Assembly (NCBI GenBank): GCA_030760725.1
Contig: JASWHV010000008.1
Location: 57,015,671-57,079,670 of the forward strand
Origin: Neostapfia colusana
Lineage: Eukaryota; Streptophyta; Magnoliopsida; Poales; Poaceae
Direction of reading: 5' to 3'
DNA length: 64,000 bases
Position numbers and translations under genes: made by a program. Positions 1 through 10,541 of this stretch are shown here, in pieces (within the stretch, counting starts at the first letter, position 1; every line of letters starts with the position of its first letter). The notes beneath the pieces were generated by a model. The model was not told the DNA's origin, searched no databases, and was given only the letters and a program-made list of their open reading frames with translations.

Positions 1-1491
1 AGTTAGTTCCACCGTTCTGGTGGAACAATGGATGATTCCTTTATGTTTGGTCAACCAATCCATACCCAAGATAATATCTATCCCTTGTGAATCTATCACT
101 ATGAGGTTAGCAGTAAATACTACCCCATTAATGTCTAGTTTCACTTTAGGACACACTTGTCTTATCCTTATTTCTCCCCTTGGAGAGTTTACTGCTAGCA
201 TATGGTTCATTTGTGTTGTTGCTAGATCATGCTTCTTAACAAACCCTTGAGCAATGAACGAGTGGGTAGCACCAGAATCAAACAGCAGGGTTGCAATGTG
301 TAAATTGGCAGGAAACTTACCAACTACCACGTCAGGTGTCTCTTGCGCTTCCTCCATGGTGACGTGGTTCACCCGTCCTCTCATTACATTCTGCGGTTGT
401 GGCTGCGTGGGCTTCTTCTTTGGGCACTTATGGGCGTAGTGCCCCACTTCACCACAGTTGAAACATTGCACCCCAACCTTAGGTGCCTGGCCTTTGTTGT
501 CTTGGGGTTGGTTTGGGGGTCCTTGCACTGCTGGTCGAGGTTGATACGTAGGGCGAGGCTGCTGTACGAACTGACGTTGTGGCTGTATTGGTGCTGCCGG
601 AGGCCTGTAGTTCGGGTTGTACCCTCTTGGTGCTGAGTAGGGTACCACAGCACGATTCGTCTGCCCTGCGGGTTGCTGCATCAGACGTGGGCGGGTGTTG
701 CTCCCTGAGGCTTGGTGTGACCACCCGACCTTCCTCTTGTTCTCATTTTCCAAGGCCTTCAACTTCCTTTCTACCACAAATGCTCTGTCCACCATCTTTT
801 GGAAGCTTTCATATTCGTTGGAGGACATTGCGCACTGCATTTCTGCGGTAAGCCCTTCCACGAAACAATCTTGTTTCTGCTCATCAGTATCTATGTCCCG
901 TGGGGCATAACGGGAGAGTTGGGTAAATTTAGTGAGGTATTCCCTCACAGTCATGTTACCTTGCTGCAACCCCAAAAACTCCTTCCTCTTGTTTTTGAGT
1001 TCACCCCTTGGGATGTAATGGTTGCGGAAGCTATGCTTGAACTCTTCCCAGGTGATGTTCTCAGGGTCATGATGGGCGGCCACGTAGGCGGTCCACCAAT
1101 CAGCAGCAGGTCCATGCAATTGATGAGAGGCAAACAACACCCTCTCATACCCTTGGCACTGTATGATCCTCATCTTGCTCTCAATGGTCTTTAGCCAATC
1201 ATCTGCCTCTAGAGGTTCAGCAACACTTGCAAACTTTGGAGGTTGAGTTCCTAAAAACTCACTCAACCTTGGTTGGCGTGGTGCAGCTTGTGGTGGTGGA
1301 ACTTGATGCAAGTTGGCCACCACTTGAGTCATGTTCTGGATGAGCTGATTTTGATTCTCAAGCATTTGGTGGAGGGGATCAACTCCTTCACGGCGACCAC
1401 CCCTGTCTTGGCCTCCAGAAAGATGAGGGTTGCAGGCCTCATCGTTGTTGTTGGCGGGGTTGGCAGCACGACCCTTTCCTCTTCTGGCCAT
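1..1491 (-). CDS. Gag-protease polyprotein of G1 (partial, open to the left edge)
   Basis: The frame has 497 codons with no stop and runs off the window. It starts at ATG 1491, directly after an AG (CCAG|ATGG), which looks like a splice acceptor. Residues 1-30 are basic and Asn-rich. The centre (about 80-200) is a retrotransposon Gag domain. Residues 343-356 are a perfect CCHC zinc knuckle, CFNCGEVGHYAHKC. Residues 405-413, DSGATHSFI, are the aspartic protease active site, followed by the hydrophobic GIDIILGMDWL block. This is the least damaged TE frame in the window, which suggests a fairly recent copy. It would make the particle protein and protease. Translations on the opposite strand here are shadows. 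Confidence 0.93.
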   Translation of the reverse strand, partial: MARRGKGRAANPANNNDEACNPHLSGGQDRGGRREGVDPLHQMLENQNQLIQNMTQVVANLHQVPPPQAAPRQPRLSEFLGTQPPKFASVAEPLEADDWLKTIESKMRIIQCQGYERVLFASHQLHGPAADWWTAYVAAHHDPENITWEEFKHSFRNHYIPRGELKNKRKEFLGLQQGNMTVREYLTKFTQLSRYAPRDIDTDEQKQDCFVEGLTAEMQCAMSSNEYESFQKMVDRAFVVERKLKALENENKRKVGWSHQASGSNTRPRLMQQPAGQTNRAVVPYSAPRGYNPNYRPPAAPIQPQRQFVQQPRPTYQPRPAVQGPPNQPQDNKGQAPKVGVQCFNCGEVGHYAHKCPKKKPTQPQPQNVMRGRVNHVTMEEAQETPDVVVGKFPANLHIATLLFDSGATHSFIAQGFVKKHDLATTQMNHMLAVNSPRGEIRIRQVCPKVKLDINGVVFTANLIVIDSQGIDIILGMDWLTKHKGIIHCSTRTVELT

Positions 1492-1798
1492 CTGGCATGA
1501 TCAACCAATGTTAATTTAAAGCATTACGTATCATCTTACTACTTTAACTCGTTTTTACTTTGAAGTGTTGAGGCTTTGTTATACTTTCTGAGGGTTCATG
1601 TCTCATACCAAAAATGAATGCACTATTATTTCATGTGGGTTCACACATCAAAGCAAAACAATCTGAAGACGAGGTTGTGGACAATTGCTCATGGCTTCCA
1701 CAACTCACGTCACACACACCCCAAGCATTAACACACCATTTACTAAGGTAACGACTCGACTATTCGACATCTTGCTAACTGAGGGAAAAAAATCTACC

Positions 1799-2326
1799 CT
1801 ACTCGGATTCCTGAGCTGGCTCCTCGGGGTCTTCCTCATTATTGCGGCTACCTTCTGACTCTGCATTGGGTGGGGCGGCTGCTGGTGGAGAAGTGCGACG
1901 ACGCCTGATCGCCCGACGATCTGGGGAGTCAGGAGTCCATGTATCATTCACGGTGACACACAATTCATTCCCATCTCCTCTTTCTCTCGCCCTCAAGTAG
2001 GCTCGAAGCAACGCCTCGGTTTCCTTCACGGTGTCCCGAACATCCTGAAGCTCCTGCTGACACTCCTGCAGTCGAGTGCTAAGCATAGCAGCATCCTCCA
2101 AGCACAGGTCCATGTGCTCATGGGAAGTCCTCTGCTGCACTGGCGGGTACTTGTACTCCGTGGTACCACTCTCACGCTGTAGGACATACATGTACTCAGT
2201 CCGGTCTAGGTGGCGACGATAGATGTGACTATGGCAGGTGATGGCCTCCCAGGTGACATCCTTCTCCGCATCGACCTGTGTCGCTCGACAAGCTTGAGAG
2301 CGGTGGATCTTAAGCAGCTGATTCAT
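1799..2326 (-). CDS. ORF0, downstream part, coiled-coil protein of G1
   Basis: The open frame has 175 codons between gag and the PBS. It is in the same frame as the 2342-2575 reading frame, separated only by TAG (2342-2344) and TGA (2336-2338), so both probably form one ORF0 broken by two nearby stops. Residues about 75-120 are Leu/Gln/Glu heptad-like (LQECQQELQDV) and predict a coiled coil. The tail is Pro, Arg and acidic rich. G6 has an ORF0 with similar layout (globular part, Q/E-rich coiled coil, acidic tail) at 41723-42874. Extra ORFs upstream of gag are known in some rice gypsy families, and their function is unknown to me. Confidence 0.6.
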   Translation of the reverse strand: MNQLLKIHRSQACRATQVDAEKDVTWEAITCHSHIYRRHLDRTEYMYVLQRESGTTEYKYPPVQQRTSHEHMDLCLEDAAMLSTRLQECQQELQDVRDTVKETEALLRAYLRARERGDGNELCVTVNDTWTPDSPDRRAIRRRRTSPPAAAPPNAESEGSRNNEEDPEEPAQESE

Positions 2327-2341
2327 GGATAATCCTCATCT

Positions 2342-2575
2342 CTAAACTCCATTCTTCCCTCTTTTCACGGTCGTCCTGGTGGAGCTATAGTGTATGATTA
2401 GCTTGCCCGTATTACCGGCGGCTTGGAGCATACGTCGAAGACGGCGCAACAAGCCTCCTACTGCCAGTCCGTAGGAAAGGTACGTCACCGGACGGCTCTC
2501 CTCCCTTTGGGCAAGGGCAACTACGGGAACTCTCCCTCCTGTGGACTTGCGAGCTGTGCGAATAATGCGAACCAT
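2342..2575 (-). CDS. ORF0, first part, with histone H3 tail-like N-terminus
   Basis: The frame has 77 codons starting at ATG 2575, right after a strong splice acceptor (TTTTTGTTTTAG|ATGG). The start MVRIIRTARKSTGG aligns without gaps to the histone H3 tail. Counting from the residue after Met, positions 2, 6-13, 16, 20 and 21 are identical, so 12 of 21 match, including all of T6-A-R-K9-S-T-G-G13. Position 4 is Ile instead of Lys. The rest (about 22-77) is Arg-rich and is not a histone fold. The frame ends at TAG 2342-2344 and continues in phase into the coiled-coil ORF0 part. Resemblance to H3 is seen directly; a role in chromatin mimicry is inference. Confidence 0.7.
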   Translation of the reverse strand: MVRIIRTARKSTGGRVPVVALAQREESRPVTYLSYGLAVGGLLRRLRRMLQAAGNTGKLIIHYSSTRTTVKRGKNGV

Positions 2576-2776
2576 CTAAAACAAAAAGCATTTAAACTTA
2601 GGTTAGATAAACTTTTAAACAAAAATCCTATTTTGAATGAAAGTTGGGGTAAGATGAAGAAAGTGACTCCATTAGATAACACTTTTCAACACACACCTTG
2701 TAAAATAGTTTTTAAGAAAATAGGGCCCTTAAATACGTCCATTTCTACCTAGGTCCACGTTCCTATGGGCAACCTT

Positions 2777-2789
2777 GGCTCTGATACCA
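2777..2789 (-). other. Primer binding site of G1 (tRNA-iMet)
   Basis: The minus strand reads TGGTATCAGAGCC, the standard plant PBS complementary to the 3' end of initiator Met tRNA. It lies four bases inside the LTR end at 2794. It fixes both the LTR edge and the minus orientation of G1. Confidence 0.95.
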
Positions 2790-3039
2790 CTTCTGTCACA
2801 CCCGGTTTTTCTAAAGAGCAACCAAGTGAATATCACATGTATACCAGGATCATTTTCTCATACATGTGATGACAAATAGTGAAGCATCATTTATTACAAG
2901 CCAGGTGTCGAATATAAATAAGTCTTACATAGCAAATGTCTCGATGGACAATAATAAGTTCATCACAAGTAAACAAACTAGCAGCGGAAAATTATTCTTG
3001 TGGGCTCCGTTACATGCTTTGCCCGGGGTCTCCATGAAC

Positions 3040-4263
3040 CTAGAAACCTTCTTCGGGTACAAAGTCTTGGTCATTATACACCACCTCATTATATTGACCT
3101 GAGCAGCAATATAAACCAACAAATATGCAAGGTTGAGTACCGATGGTACTCAGCAACTGTGGGAAAGTTATGTCATGCATGGCTAGAACAAGGGGAGGTC
3201 GAACTCATGGTTAAAGCACTACGCAATGAATACCTATCACCTTAGCTTATTAAGCACCTACATTACTACACAGGTGAAATGGTCCCAATCTCCCATCCCA
3301 TCATCATAATCAAATAACCATAACATCATTTTCAATGTTAAGCTCCCCGCTTAACATCCTTAACTTCCAAAACCATCACCCCTCTAATCATGAATAAGTC
3401 CAAGCCGCTCTTGACCGTGAGCACGACTGTCATGACAGTTTTGACTCTGTAGAGTTTGCACCACTGTACCCACATGTAGTGATTTCATCCCCCGTTGCTG
3501 GGTGGACTAAAAGAACCTCCACTATGACAGTGGCTGCGAACCACATTCACACTTCCTAGGTGTGTAGCCAGGAGATCACTACGAAGCCTTTACAAAGGGA
3601 TTCCCGACGAGCGTGGGCCCACTGAGATTTCACCCCTAACAGCATACAAGAGGCTCCAACCCCGCTGCAGTGGCCCCCTCTTGAGCCTTGCGGTTCATAT
3701 GGTAGTCTAGCTGACACCTATTCCCCGCACCATCCAAGACACCCATACTACGCCGGGGATACACCTAATTAATTGACCAAGCTGCCCCATCTCAGCATGT
3801 GGTTGGCACGGTAAAGCCAGGTTACATGCTCCATGAACCGGTCCTTAGGATCTAGGCAAATACTAAACACAAACCCGAGTCTCGTGCACCCAGCACCAAC
3901 CAAAACATCCAACTTGCCTTGATCCCTACCTCTACATAACTCACAATATCTCATTCAAGAGTATGGTAAAATAAACTGATGATCTCATATCCCAAATATC
4001 CCATCCTAAGCATGGCTAAGCATAAGCATGTAAATAAATGACATGATAAAATAAATCCCAACCCAAGCTACAAGGAAACAAGGTAATGCAATTCTAGGGA
4101 AACATCCTAGCATGGGTTTCATATTTCATTTGACAATGCAAATAATTCTATCTACACATCCTAGCATAGGATCAAAGTGGTCAAGGACACTTGCCTCCTT
4201 CCTGCTGCTCTTGGAATGGGTAGTCCTGATCTTGGAAAGGAAGAACTTGCTCTGGAGCAGGTT
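3040..4263 (-). other. LTR-embedded spliced acidic mini-gene of G1 (two exons)
   Basis: Exon M (4263-4195, 69 nt) is bounded by AG upstream and GG|GCAAGT downstream. It reads in phase 1 through acidic/Gln-rich codons ending QEQQEGG. Exon T (3098-3040, 59 nt) follows acceptor TGCTCAG and, joined in the same phase, reads through residues such as YNDQDF and ends at TAG (3042-3040). An AATAAA lies about 145 bases further on. The same architecture recurs in S5, G6, S7, S8 and S9. I found no in-frame ATG upstream, so the start is unknown. The splicing is inferred from consensus sites only. Confidence 0.5.
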
Positions 4264-5836
4264 CTACATCATACCATCACACATAGCAAAAGAAAAACAA
4301 CAATCCATAAGACATAGTTCACACTTCCACTTCATACAAACCACACATTCACATTTATGAAAGTCATTCACAATTATATGTGTTGTGGTTACTCTATGGG
4401 TGTTGATTTGTGGCCTTCATGCACTTTTAATCATGTGTATATGATTCCTACTTTTGTATTCACATTTATGCTTGCATACTATATATATGAGTTTCCAATT
4501 TAAATAAATTCCTTACATTCAATTACTACACCTTTTAGCTACCAAGTATGCATGAAAAGTATTTTCCTACTCCATATGTGTCTTCAGAACTTCTACCAAC
4601 CCTAAACTGAATTCTTTGGATTTTGGAAACTTCATTTATCATTTTCTAATTATTTATACCTAGCTTGCTATATTTTCAAATTTACTTCCTATGCCTAAAT
4701 ATGTACTTTATTATGAAAATAGTAAGACACATCATCTAAACAGAATAGGTTCTGATCCAAAATAGTTAATAATATATATTTTTTTAATCTTTTCCTCTGA
4801 TGTAAACTATTTTACATTTATTTTTCTAATTTTCAGAATTATTCTCTATTTAAAAATGTGTCCCTCTAACTAATAAATGTGAATAATCATTTATACAGAT
4901 TCATTTCAGCCAAAAATCTATTTTTATCTCACTCCAAGGTTTTCTAAGTACTGGGAAAGTTTTTAATTTGAATTTGACCCTATGTTTGTCCCACCTTTTT
5001 AAATTTTAAATACTAGCCACATATTCAAATTCCTAACTTTTATATCAAACAGGGTTAAAAAGGTAAACTCACCCCACTACAGGGTCCATTAATTTAATTT
5101 AAGAATTTCCAGGGGTCTAACTACACTTAACAGAGGGGTTTTTCCTAATTTTTATTAAGTCCAGGGGCTAAAACTGATTTTTAAATGAATTTACATGATT
5201 TTCTGAAGTTCCAGGGGCTAGATCAGAAGTTTCTGGGGCTAGCTCTTATTTCCCGAGAACCCCAGGGCGTAGCGCGTAAGAATTCCAGTCTTTATAACGC
5301 GGGGCTGACGTGGACCGTCCGATTTAAAACAGACGGCTGAGATTATAACATCGAACCGGTACGCGGGGATTTAAATTCTACCGTGCGATTTAAAATAAAC
5401 GGCGCACAAGCGGCCACGTCGCTCTGATCGAGCGCGGGCGGCGCTGCCCGGCGGCGCACGGCGGCGGGAGGCGGCGATCTCGCCGGAGAGTTTCGGATCT
5501 TCGTCAATTCTTTCTAAAACTGTGATTTTGTGGCATAGATCGGTGGAGGGGAGGTTGGGGATCTCACCTCGGGGGTTTTCTTGAGCTCGGAGGTCCTGGA
5601 AGTCGGTCGGCGACGAGGTCCGAGGTGAATTCACGGCGAGGCTCGTCGGCGCTGTGTTTGAACCACAAACCACCGCGTTTTCTGCACCTGCGAGGTTCCC
5701 CGGAGGCGGTGGATCAAGACCAGCGAGTTAGATCGGAATTCCTGAGCGTAGATCGGGCAGAATTCGCCGGAGGGGCTCGGGTTCTCACCGGAGAGAAAAT
5801 CGGCGGATCGTGGGGAAAAACGGGACGATGCCGGGG

Positions 5837-5844
5837 TTTTTATA
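5837..5844 (-). promoter_or_regulatory. TATA box of the G1 LTR
   Basis: The minus strand reads TATAAAAA inside a GC-rich block, followed about 50 bases downstream by TCTCTCCG|GTGAGA, a plausible first leader splice donor. Position in the LTR and surrounding GC content match the TATA boxes of G6, S8 and S9. Confidence 0.55.
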
Positions 5845-6242
5845 GACGGGGGAAGGGCGGCGGGTTGGTTTAGATCAAGCTGGAGTCTTCGGGGTCCGGA
5901 AGTCGGCTGGGAAACGCGAGATTTTCCGGTCGGTTTTGATTCGGGTGAGAGAGTCCGGCCGAGCGCGGGCGCGGGCGCGAGGAGGAAGAAAGGTTGGCGG
6001 GCCCCGCATGTCAGTGGGAAGAAGGGGGGGCGCGCGCGGCTGCGGGCTGGCGCGGGATCGGTGGGCCGGCTGGTGGGTTTCGGCCCACTGGCCGTTTTTT
6101 TTCTGTTTTCCTTTTTCTTTTTCTTTTTCTTTTCTGTTTTGAGTTTAAATTGAATTCCAGTTTGAATTTGAATTTTTGCAACACATGCAACACATCCAAA
6201 AATTTTTAAATTCCCCTCTTAACAGGATTTTGGGGTGTTACA

Positions 6243-7044
6243 TTAAGCTCCGGCGACTTGGTGAAGATGACGATAGAGAAGGAAAGAACTTGCTTGTGGA
6301 GAGTTTCTGTGAGCTGGGCTAATTGAGAGCGAGGTGTAGCGCGGGAGAAGGCAAAAGTGTGGCACCTTTACTCGCCTGGGTGGTGGCTGGCTGGTGAGGA
6401 GGGTGTGTGGCAACAGGGTTCTGGGCATGGGGGGCGCTGGAGGGAGAGAGGCAGAGGTGTATGAAGCTGCCAGGTGGGGTCTAGTGACCAGATTGCAAAA
6501 CAAATAGCGAACGAGCCCCAAAAATTATGAAATTTTGAGGGAGGATTTTGGAAATCTTAAACTAAAATATGAAATATCAAACTCACAATTTGAGTGGAAT
6601 TAACAGGGGGTTTATAATTTTTGTATATAGACATGCATATGAGCTCAGTTGACAATATTCAATCTCTATGTGATGCTCCATTTAGCTGTTGTTGTACAGG
6701 AATGATAGGATGGAGTAAACATGATGATGGAAATGAAAATTTGAGCATGAACACGATGATACCAATTTTAATTATATGAGGCCCACATATAAATTTTAGT
6801 GGTTTGCCTACACTTAGCCACACCTTCTTGCAATAACTTGTAAGAGCAGAAAATATGGTGGATATACATTGTTTACATGATGGAAGTGTGATGCACCATG
6901 CCATGCTTGATGATGCAAATTCAGTGAGATGCATATGTGCAAATATGAAAGTTTCACATCCTTCGTGAGGAGAAAACTATGAAATATACTAGCAAATTCT
7001 AGTGAGTTTAATTGGAGTGGTGAGAATAGAAAAGTGAACTGTTA
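6243..7044 (-). repeat. Left LTR of G2, truncated by the G1 insertion
   Basis: Sequence from 6243 matches the right LTR from about 15868 to 16270 and resumes at the far side of the MULE (19872-20291), ending at gtgaactgtta in both copies. About 46 bases present in the right copy after gtgaccaga are missing here. The rest of this LTR should lie beyond G1, left of the window. This copy also shows the empty MULE target site (ttataattt at about 6612). Confidence 0.85.
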
Positions 7045-7047
7045 GAA

Positions 7048-7058
7048 CCCTCCCACCT
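7048..7058 (-). other. Polypurine tract of G2
   Basis: The minus strand reads AGGTGGGAGGG a few bases before the LTR start (TAACAGTTCAC). This is the expected position of the plus-strand primer. Confidence 0.65.
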
Positions 7059-7124
7059 AAAAGAAATCTCGCACTGAGATTTCAGAGAATGTGGAGTTGA
7101 GTAAAGGAGAGGAAGGCTCTTACC

Positions 7125-7380
7125 GGTTGAGATATGAGTCTAATAATCCCGGGTGTTGCTCACGGAGGTATCTCTCTTGTTCCCAAGAACCCTCCTCTGC
7201 GGAGCGCTTAGCCCATTGCACCTAGTACAACCGAAGACTCCAGTTCCGAGTCTTCTTGTCTTTTAATCAAGAATCTCGATGGGATGCTCAACATATGATA
7301 GATCAGGTAGAAATCCTTCCAATTCCTATATGTGAACCTCAGATGGCCGTTTGAGACACTTTCAGAGTTGAGAGACGTGA
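7125..7380 (-). pseudogene. Chromodomain-like integrase tail of G2
   Basis: Read across small frameshifts, the minus strand gives the chromodomain pattern of chromoviral integrases: YVEHPIEILD, then VQWAKRSAEEGSWEQE, then a YLREQHPGLLDSY end with a stop near 7135. The conserved W and the acidic SWEQE helix are visible. In chromoviruses this domain binds methylated H3K9 and steers integration to heterochromatin. Two or more frame breaks make it non-functional. The domain supports a Tekay/RIRE3-like placement of G2. Confidence 0.6.
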
Positions 7381-8379
7381 AAGACATCGTGGACTCCGGA
7401 TAGTGAGGTTGGTAGTTCCAACCGATACGCCACAGCTCCACATTTCTCCACAATAGGAAATGGACCGATGAACCATGGAGCTAGTTTGCCTTTGACCCTG
7501 AATCGGTTAACTCCTTTCATGGGAGACACACGTAGGTACACGTGGTTCCCAACCTTAAATTCAAGTGGATGGCGACGCTTGTCCACATAGCTTTTTTTTC
7601 CTTGCCTTCGCAGCCCAGAGATTGGCTTGGATGATTCTTACTTGTTCTTCGGCCTCCTTCACAAGATCAACCCCAAATATAACCCTTTCGCTAGTCTCAC
7701 ACCAATTCAATGGAGTCCGACACTTGTGGGCATAGAGAGCTTCGTAAGGGGCCATCTTGATACTTTCTTGATAACTGTTGTTATATGAAAACTTTGCTAA
7801 TGGCAAGTGGTCATCCCAATTTTTACCATGAACGAGAGCACAAGATCAGAGCATATCTTCTAATATTTGACTCACCCTCTCGGTTTGGCCATCCATTTGA
7901 GGGTGGTATGCGGATCTTCGAATGAGCTTACTACCAAGTGATTCTTGCAACTTTTCTCAGAACCAAGATACGAAAGGCCCCCCTCTATCAGATGCGATGG
8001 TTCGAGGAATTCCATGGAGGCACACAATTCGAGATATGTACAATTTGGCGTATTGCTTTACTCTATATCGTGTATTGACTGGAATAAAATGAGCTGACTT
8101 TGTGATACGGTCTACAGTCACCCATATGGAATCATGTTTGCGGAAGGTGAGAGGAAGTCCGACAATGAAATCCATACTAATATCGTCCCATTTCCACTTC
8201 GGTACACTCTGTGGTTGCAATAACCCGACCTGCTTAATGTGGTCGGCCTCCACCCGTCGACACACATCACACTCGGCCACGTATCTTGCGATTTCTCTTT
8301 TCATACGGGTCCACTGAAACCTTCTTTTCAACTCTTGGTACATTTTATTACTCCGCGGATAAATAGAGTATGTGAACAT
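7381..8379 (-). pseudogene. Integrase of G2
   Basis: Recognisable integrase in order: zinc-binding part with CDVC (about 8260), first catalytic Asp in SMDFIVGLP, second Asp in IASDRGGP, then the YHPQMDGQTER region with the catalytic Glu, and a C-terminal domain with FKVGNHVYLRVSP and GPFPIVEKCG. A histidine of the HHCC site is changed (YSIYP where an H is usual). An in-frame stop follows the second Asp at about 7957, and a frame break lies near 7586. The protein is dead, but every domain is present. Confidence 0.85.
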
Positions 8380-8390
8380 ATGAGCCTCAT

Positions 8391-8816
8391 CTAGGACTTT
8401 CTCAAATCCATATTCTTCGGCACCACAAGTCGGTCATTGAACCATACGATACCTTCCTCATCCTCCCGGAAGCATTTGGCTTCACCTTCCTTTATTCCTC
8501 CTCGAATATCAGAGATGCCCTTGTCACTCCTCTGAGCTGCTACAATTTCTTCTCTTATGGTTGGTACAAGAGCATGGTTGTAGAGAGCTCCATAAGGAAG
8601 TACACTAATACTAGGTTCCAAATTTGCATCGGAAGTGATAGAGAGGTGATGAACATGAGACTTACAACTTAGAGCATCGGCCACAACATTGGCCTTTTCT
8701 GAATGATAATGGATTTCTAGTTCATAGTCCTTGATAAGCTCCAACCATCTTCGTTGTCTCATGTTGAGGTCCTTTTGAGTGAAGAAGTATTTGAGGCTTT
8801 TGTGATCAAAGTACAC
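8391..8816 (-). pseudogene. RNase H region of G2
   Basis: The 141-codon open stretch contains the C-terminal half of a Ty3-type RNase H: DHKSLKYFF and QRRWLELIKDYELEIHYH, then the ADALS motif. It continues into the linker that precedes integrase. It lies directly downstream of RT and is separated from it by a short broken stretch (8817-8915). Confidence 0.85.
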
Positions 8817-8915
8817 ATGAACAAGATTGCCGAGTAGATAATGACACCATACCTTAAGAGTAAGAAATATAGCGGAAAGCTCAAGATCATGAGTGGGATA
8901 GTGTTGCTCGTGCCT

Positions 8916-9926
8916 TCAAAGTTGACGAGAGGCATAGGCGATCACCCTTCCATCTTGCATAAGCACGCAATCAAGTCCCATGCCCGATGCATCACAATAT
9001 ACATCAAAAGGTTTAGAGATGACTGGTTGAGCTAGAACCGGCGCGGTGGTGAGATACTTTTTGAGAGTTTGGAAGGCTTGCTCACACTCATCACTACAAG
9101 AATATCTGACACCCTTCTTCAAGAGCTCGGTCATAAGTTTGAAGATTTTTGAGAAGTTGGGAATGAACCTTCGGTAGTATCTAGCTAATCCCAAGAAACT
9201 TCGAATTTCATGGACTGAGGTGGGAGATTTCCACTTAACAACATCCCTCACTTTACTAGGATCTACGAAAATCCCTTCGCCAGAAATGACATGTCCAAGG
9301 AATGGAACCGATGTAAGACAAAACTCACATTTGCTAAATTTGGCATAAAGCTTGTGATCGCGAAGTCTTTGGAGAACAATGTGAAGGTGTTGAGAATGTT
9401 CCTCCTCCGATTTAGAATACACAAGAATATCATCAATGAAGACCACTACAAACTTGTCCAACCCCGACGTGAAAACCGAATTCATGAGATACATGAAATA
9501 AGCAGGTGCATTAGTAATACCAAATGACATCACCAGATATTCGTATAGACTAGACCTAGTTGAGAAAGCCATTTTTGGAACATCTTTGGGCCAAAATTTG
9601 ATTTCATGATACCCGGATCAGAGATCAATTTTGGAGAATACCTTGGCACCAACGATTTGATCGAAGAGAATGTCGATGCGAGGTAGAGGATACTTATTCT
9701 TGATGGTGACGAGATTTAGTGGGCTGTAGTCCACACATAGCCGTAATGACTCATCTTTCTTCTTGATAAATAATGTCGGACAAACCTAAGGTGAAGAGCT
9801 TGGATGGATAAATCCCTTCTCCATGATCCCTTTGAGTTTCTCCTTCAATTCGGCCAACTCACTAGGCGCCATTTTATACGATCTCCATGAGATAGGAGTA
9901 GTTCCTGGTACTAACTCGATTTTGAG
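8916..9926 (-). pseudogene. Reverse transcriptase of G2
   Basis: The 218-codon open part (8916-9572) holds the RT palm with the catalytic FIDD box at residues 45-48 of that stretch (VVVFIDDILVYS), the LGHVIS and SFLGLARYYRRFIPNFS thumb motifs, and the start of RNase H. The finger region (9573-9926) is readable with several stops: LFIKKKDESLRLCVDY, KNKYPLPRID and a broken KIDL-SGYHEI. The catalytic Asp pair is intact, but the frame is not. Confidence 0.88.
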
Positions 9927-10541
9927 CTAGACCTCTCGATCAGGTGGCATACACGGAAGGTCATCAGGGAAGACATCAGGATATTCACATAAAACCGGGA
10001 TGTCTTCGAGTCGAGCTCCTTCGATGTGATAGGCCGCTGAAATTTTATGAGAAGTTTCTGGAAGAGATATGAATTGAAGGCCATGTTCGGGGGAATTTAA
10101 TCGAAGAGTACGCGACTCGACGTTCAAAACAACATTGTGTTTAGTCATCCATGACATACCGAGTATAATATCTATCCCTTGACCTTCCAAGACTAAAAGA
10201 TTAGTAGGATAGACTTTATCATTCAAGAGAAGTGGGGCTCTACGAACCATATGGTTTGCTGAAATTGTACCACCAGGAGAGTGAATAATAAAGGAAGAGG
10301 CCACTATGATAGTTGGAATTTGATGCCTTTGCGTGTAAGATTTACTAATGAAACTATGAGTTGCTGTGAAATAAAAAAGAATGAGAGTGGGGTGACCAAA
10401 GACCAAGAACATACCCGGAAGTACATGTTCTCCCTCAGGAATTTCCTCGGGTTCAACATAATTTACTTGTCCTGATTTTGAGGTGACTTTCCTTTGTGCA
10501 GCACCGGAAGAGTTGGATCCCTGAGCGGACTGAGTGGCCAC
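9927..10541 (-). pseudogene. Protease region of G2 with lost active site
   Basis: The 204-codon frame includes the retropepsin-like domain: the hydrophobic GIDIILGMSWM block is present. The catalytic triad position, normally DSGATHSF, reads YFTATHSF, so the Asp is replaced. Downstream is the EYPDVFPDDLPCMPPDREV stretch that leads into RT. The protein could not process itself. Confidence 0.8.

Larger units (their letters stand above)
1..6242 (-). mobile_element. Ty3/gypsy LTR retrotransposon G1 (5' part)
   Basis: The element reads right to left: LTR (6242-2794), a PBS matching initiator tRNA-Met, ORF0, then gag-protease running off the left edge. The rest of pol and the second LTR lie outside the window. 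It was inserted in the LTR of G2: sequence from 6243 onward matches the right LTR of G2 near 15868, so the junction is exact. The putative right target duplication is ttaag (6243-6247), but its partner is out of view. Gag, LTR ends (TGTAACACCCC...GGGTGTGACA) and primer suggest a Tekay/RIRE3-like chromovirus; that lineage call is an inference because the integrase is not visible. Confidence 0.9.
2794..6242 (-). repeat. LTR of G1 (5' LTR in element sense)
   Basis: The LTR is 3449 bp and ends in TG...CA. In sense orientation it runs TGTAACACCCC (6242) to GGGTGTGACA (2794). In sense order it holds a pyrimidine-rich and GC-rich promoter region (about 6140-5300), a TATA box (5837-5844), a short acidic exon (4195-4263), a second acidic exon (3040-3098) and an AATAAA (2890-2895). 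The AT-rich centre (about 5050-4300) holds nothing I recognise. The partner LTR is outside the window. Confidence 0.9.

Noticed and set aside
20..1194. Several plus-strand open frames over the left edge
   Set aside because: They are shadows of the uninterrupted minus-strand gag-protease frame, which has recognisable motifs.
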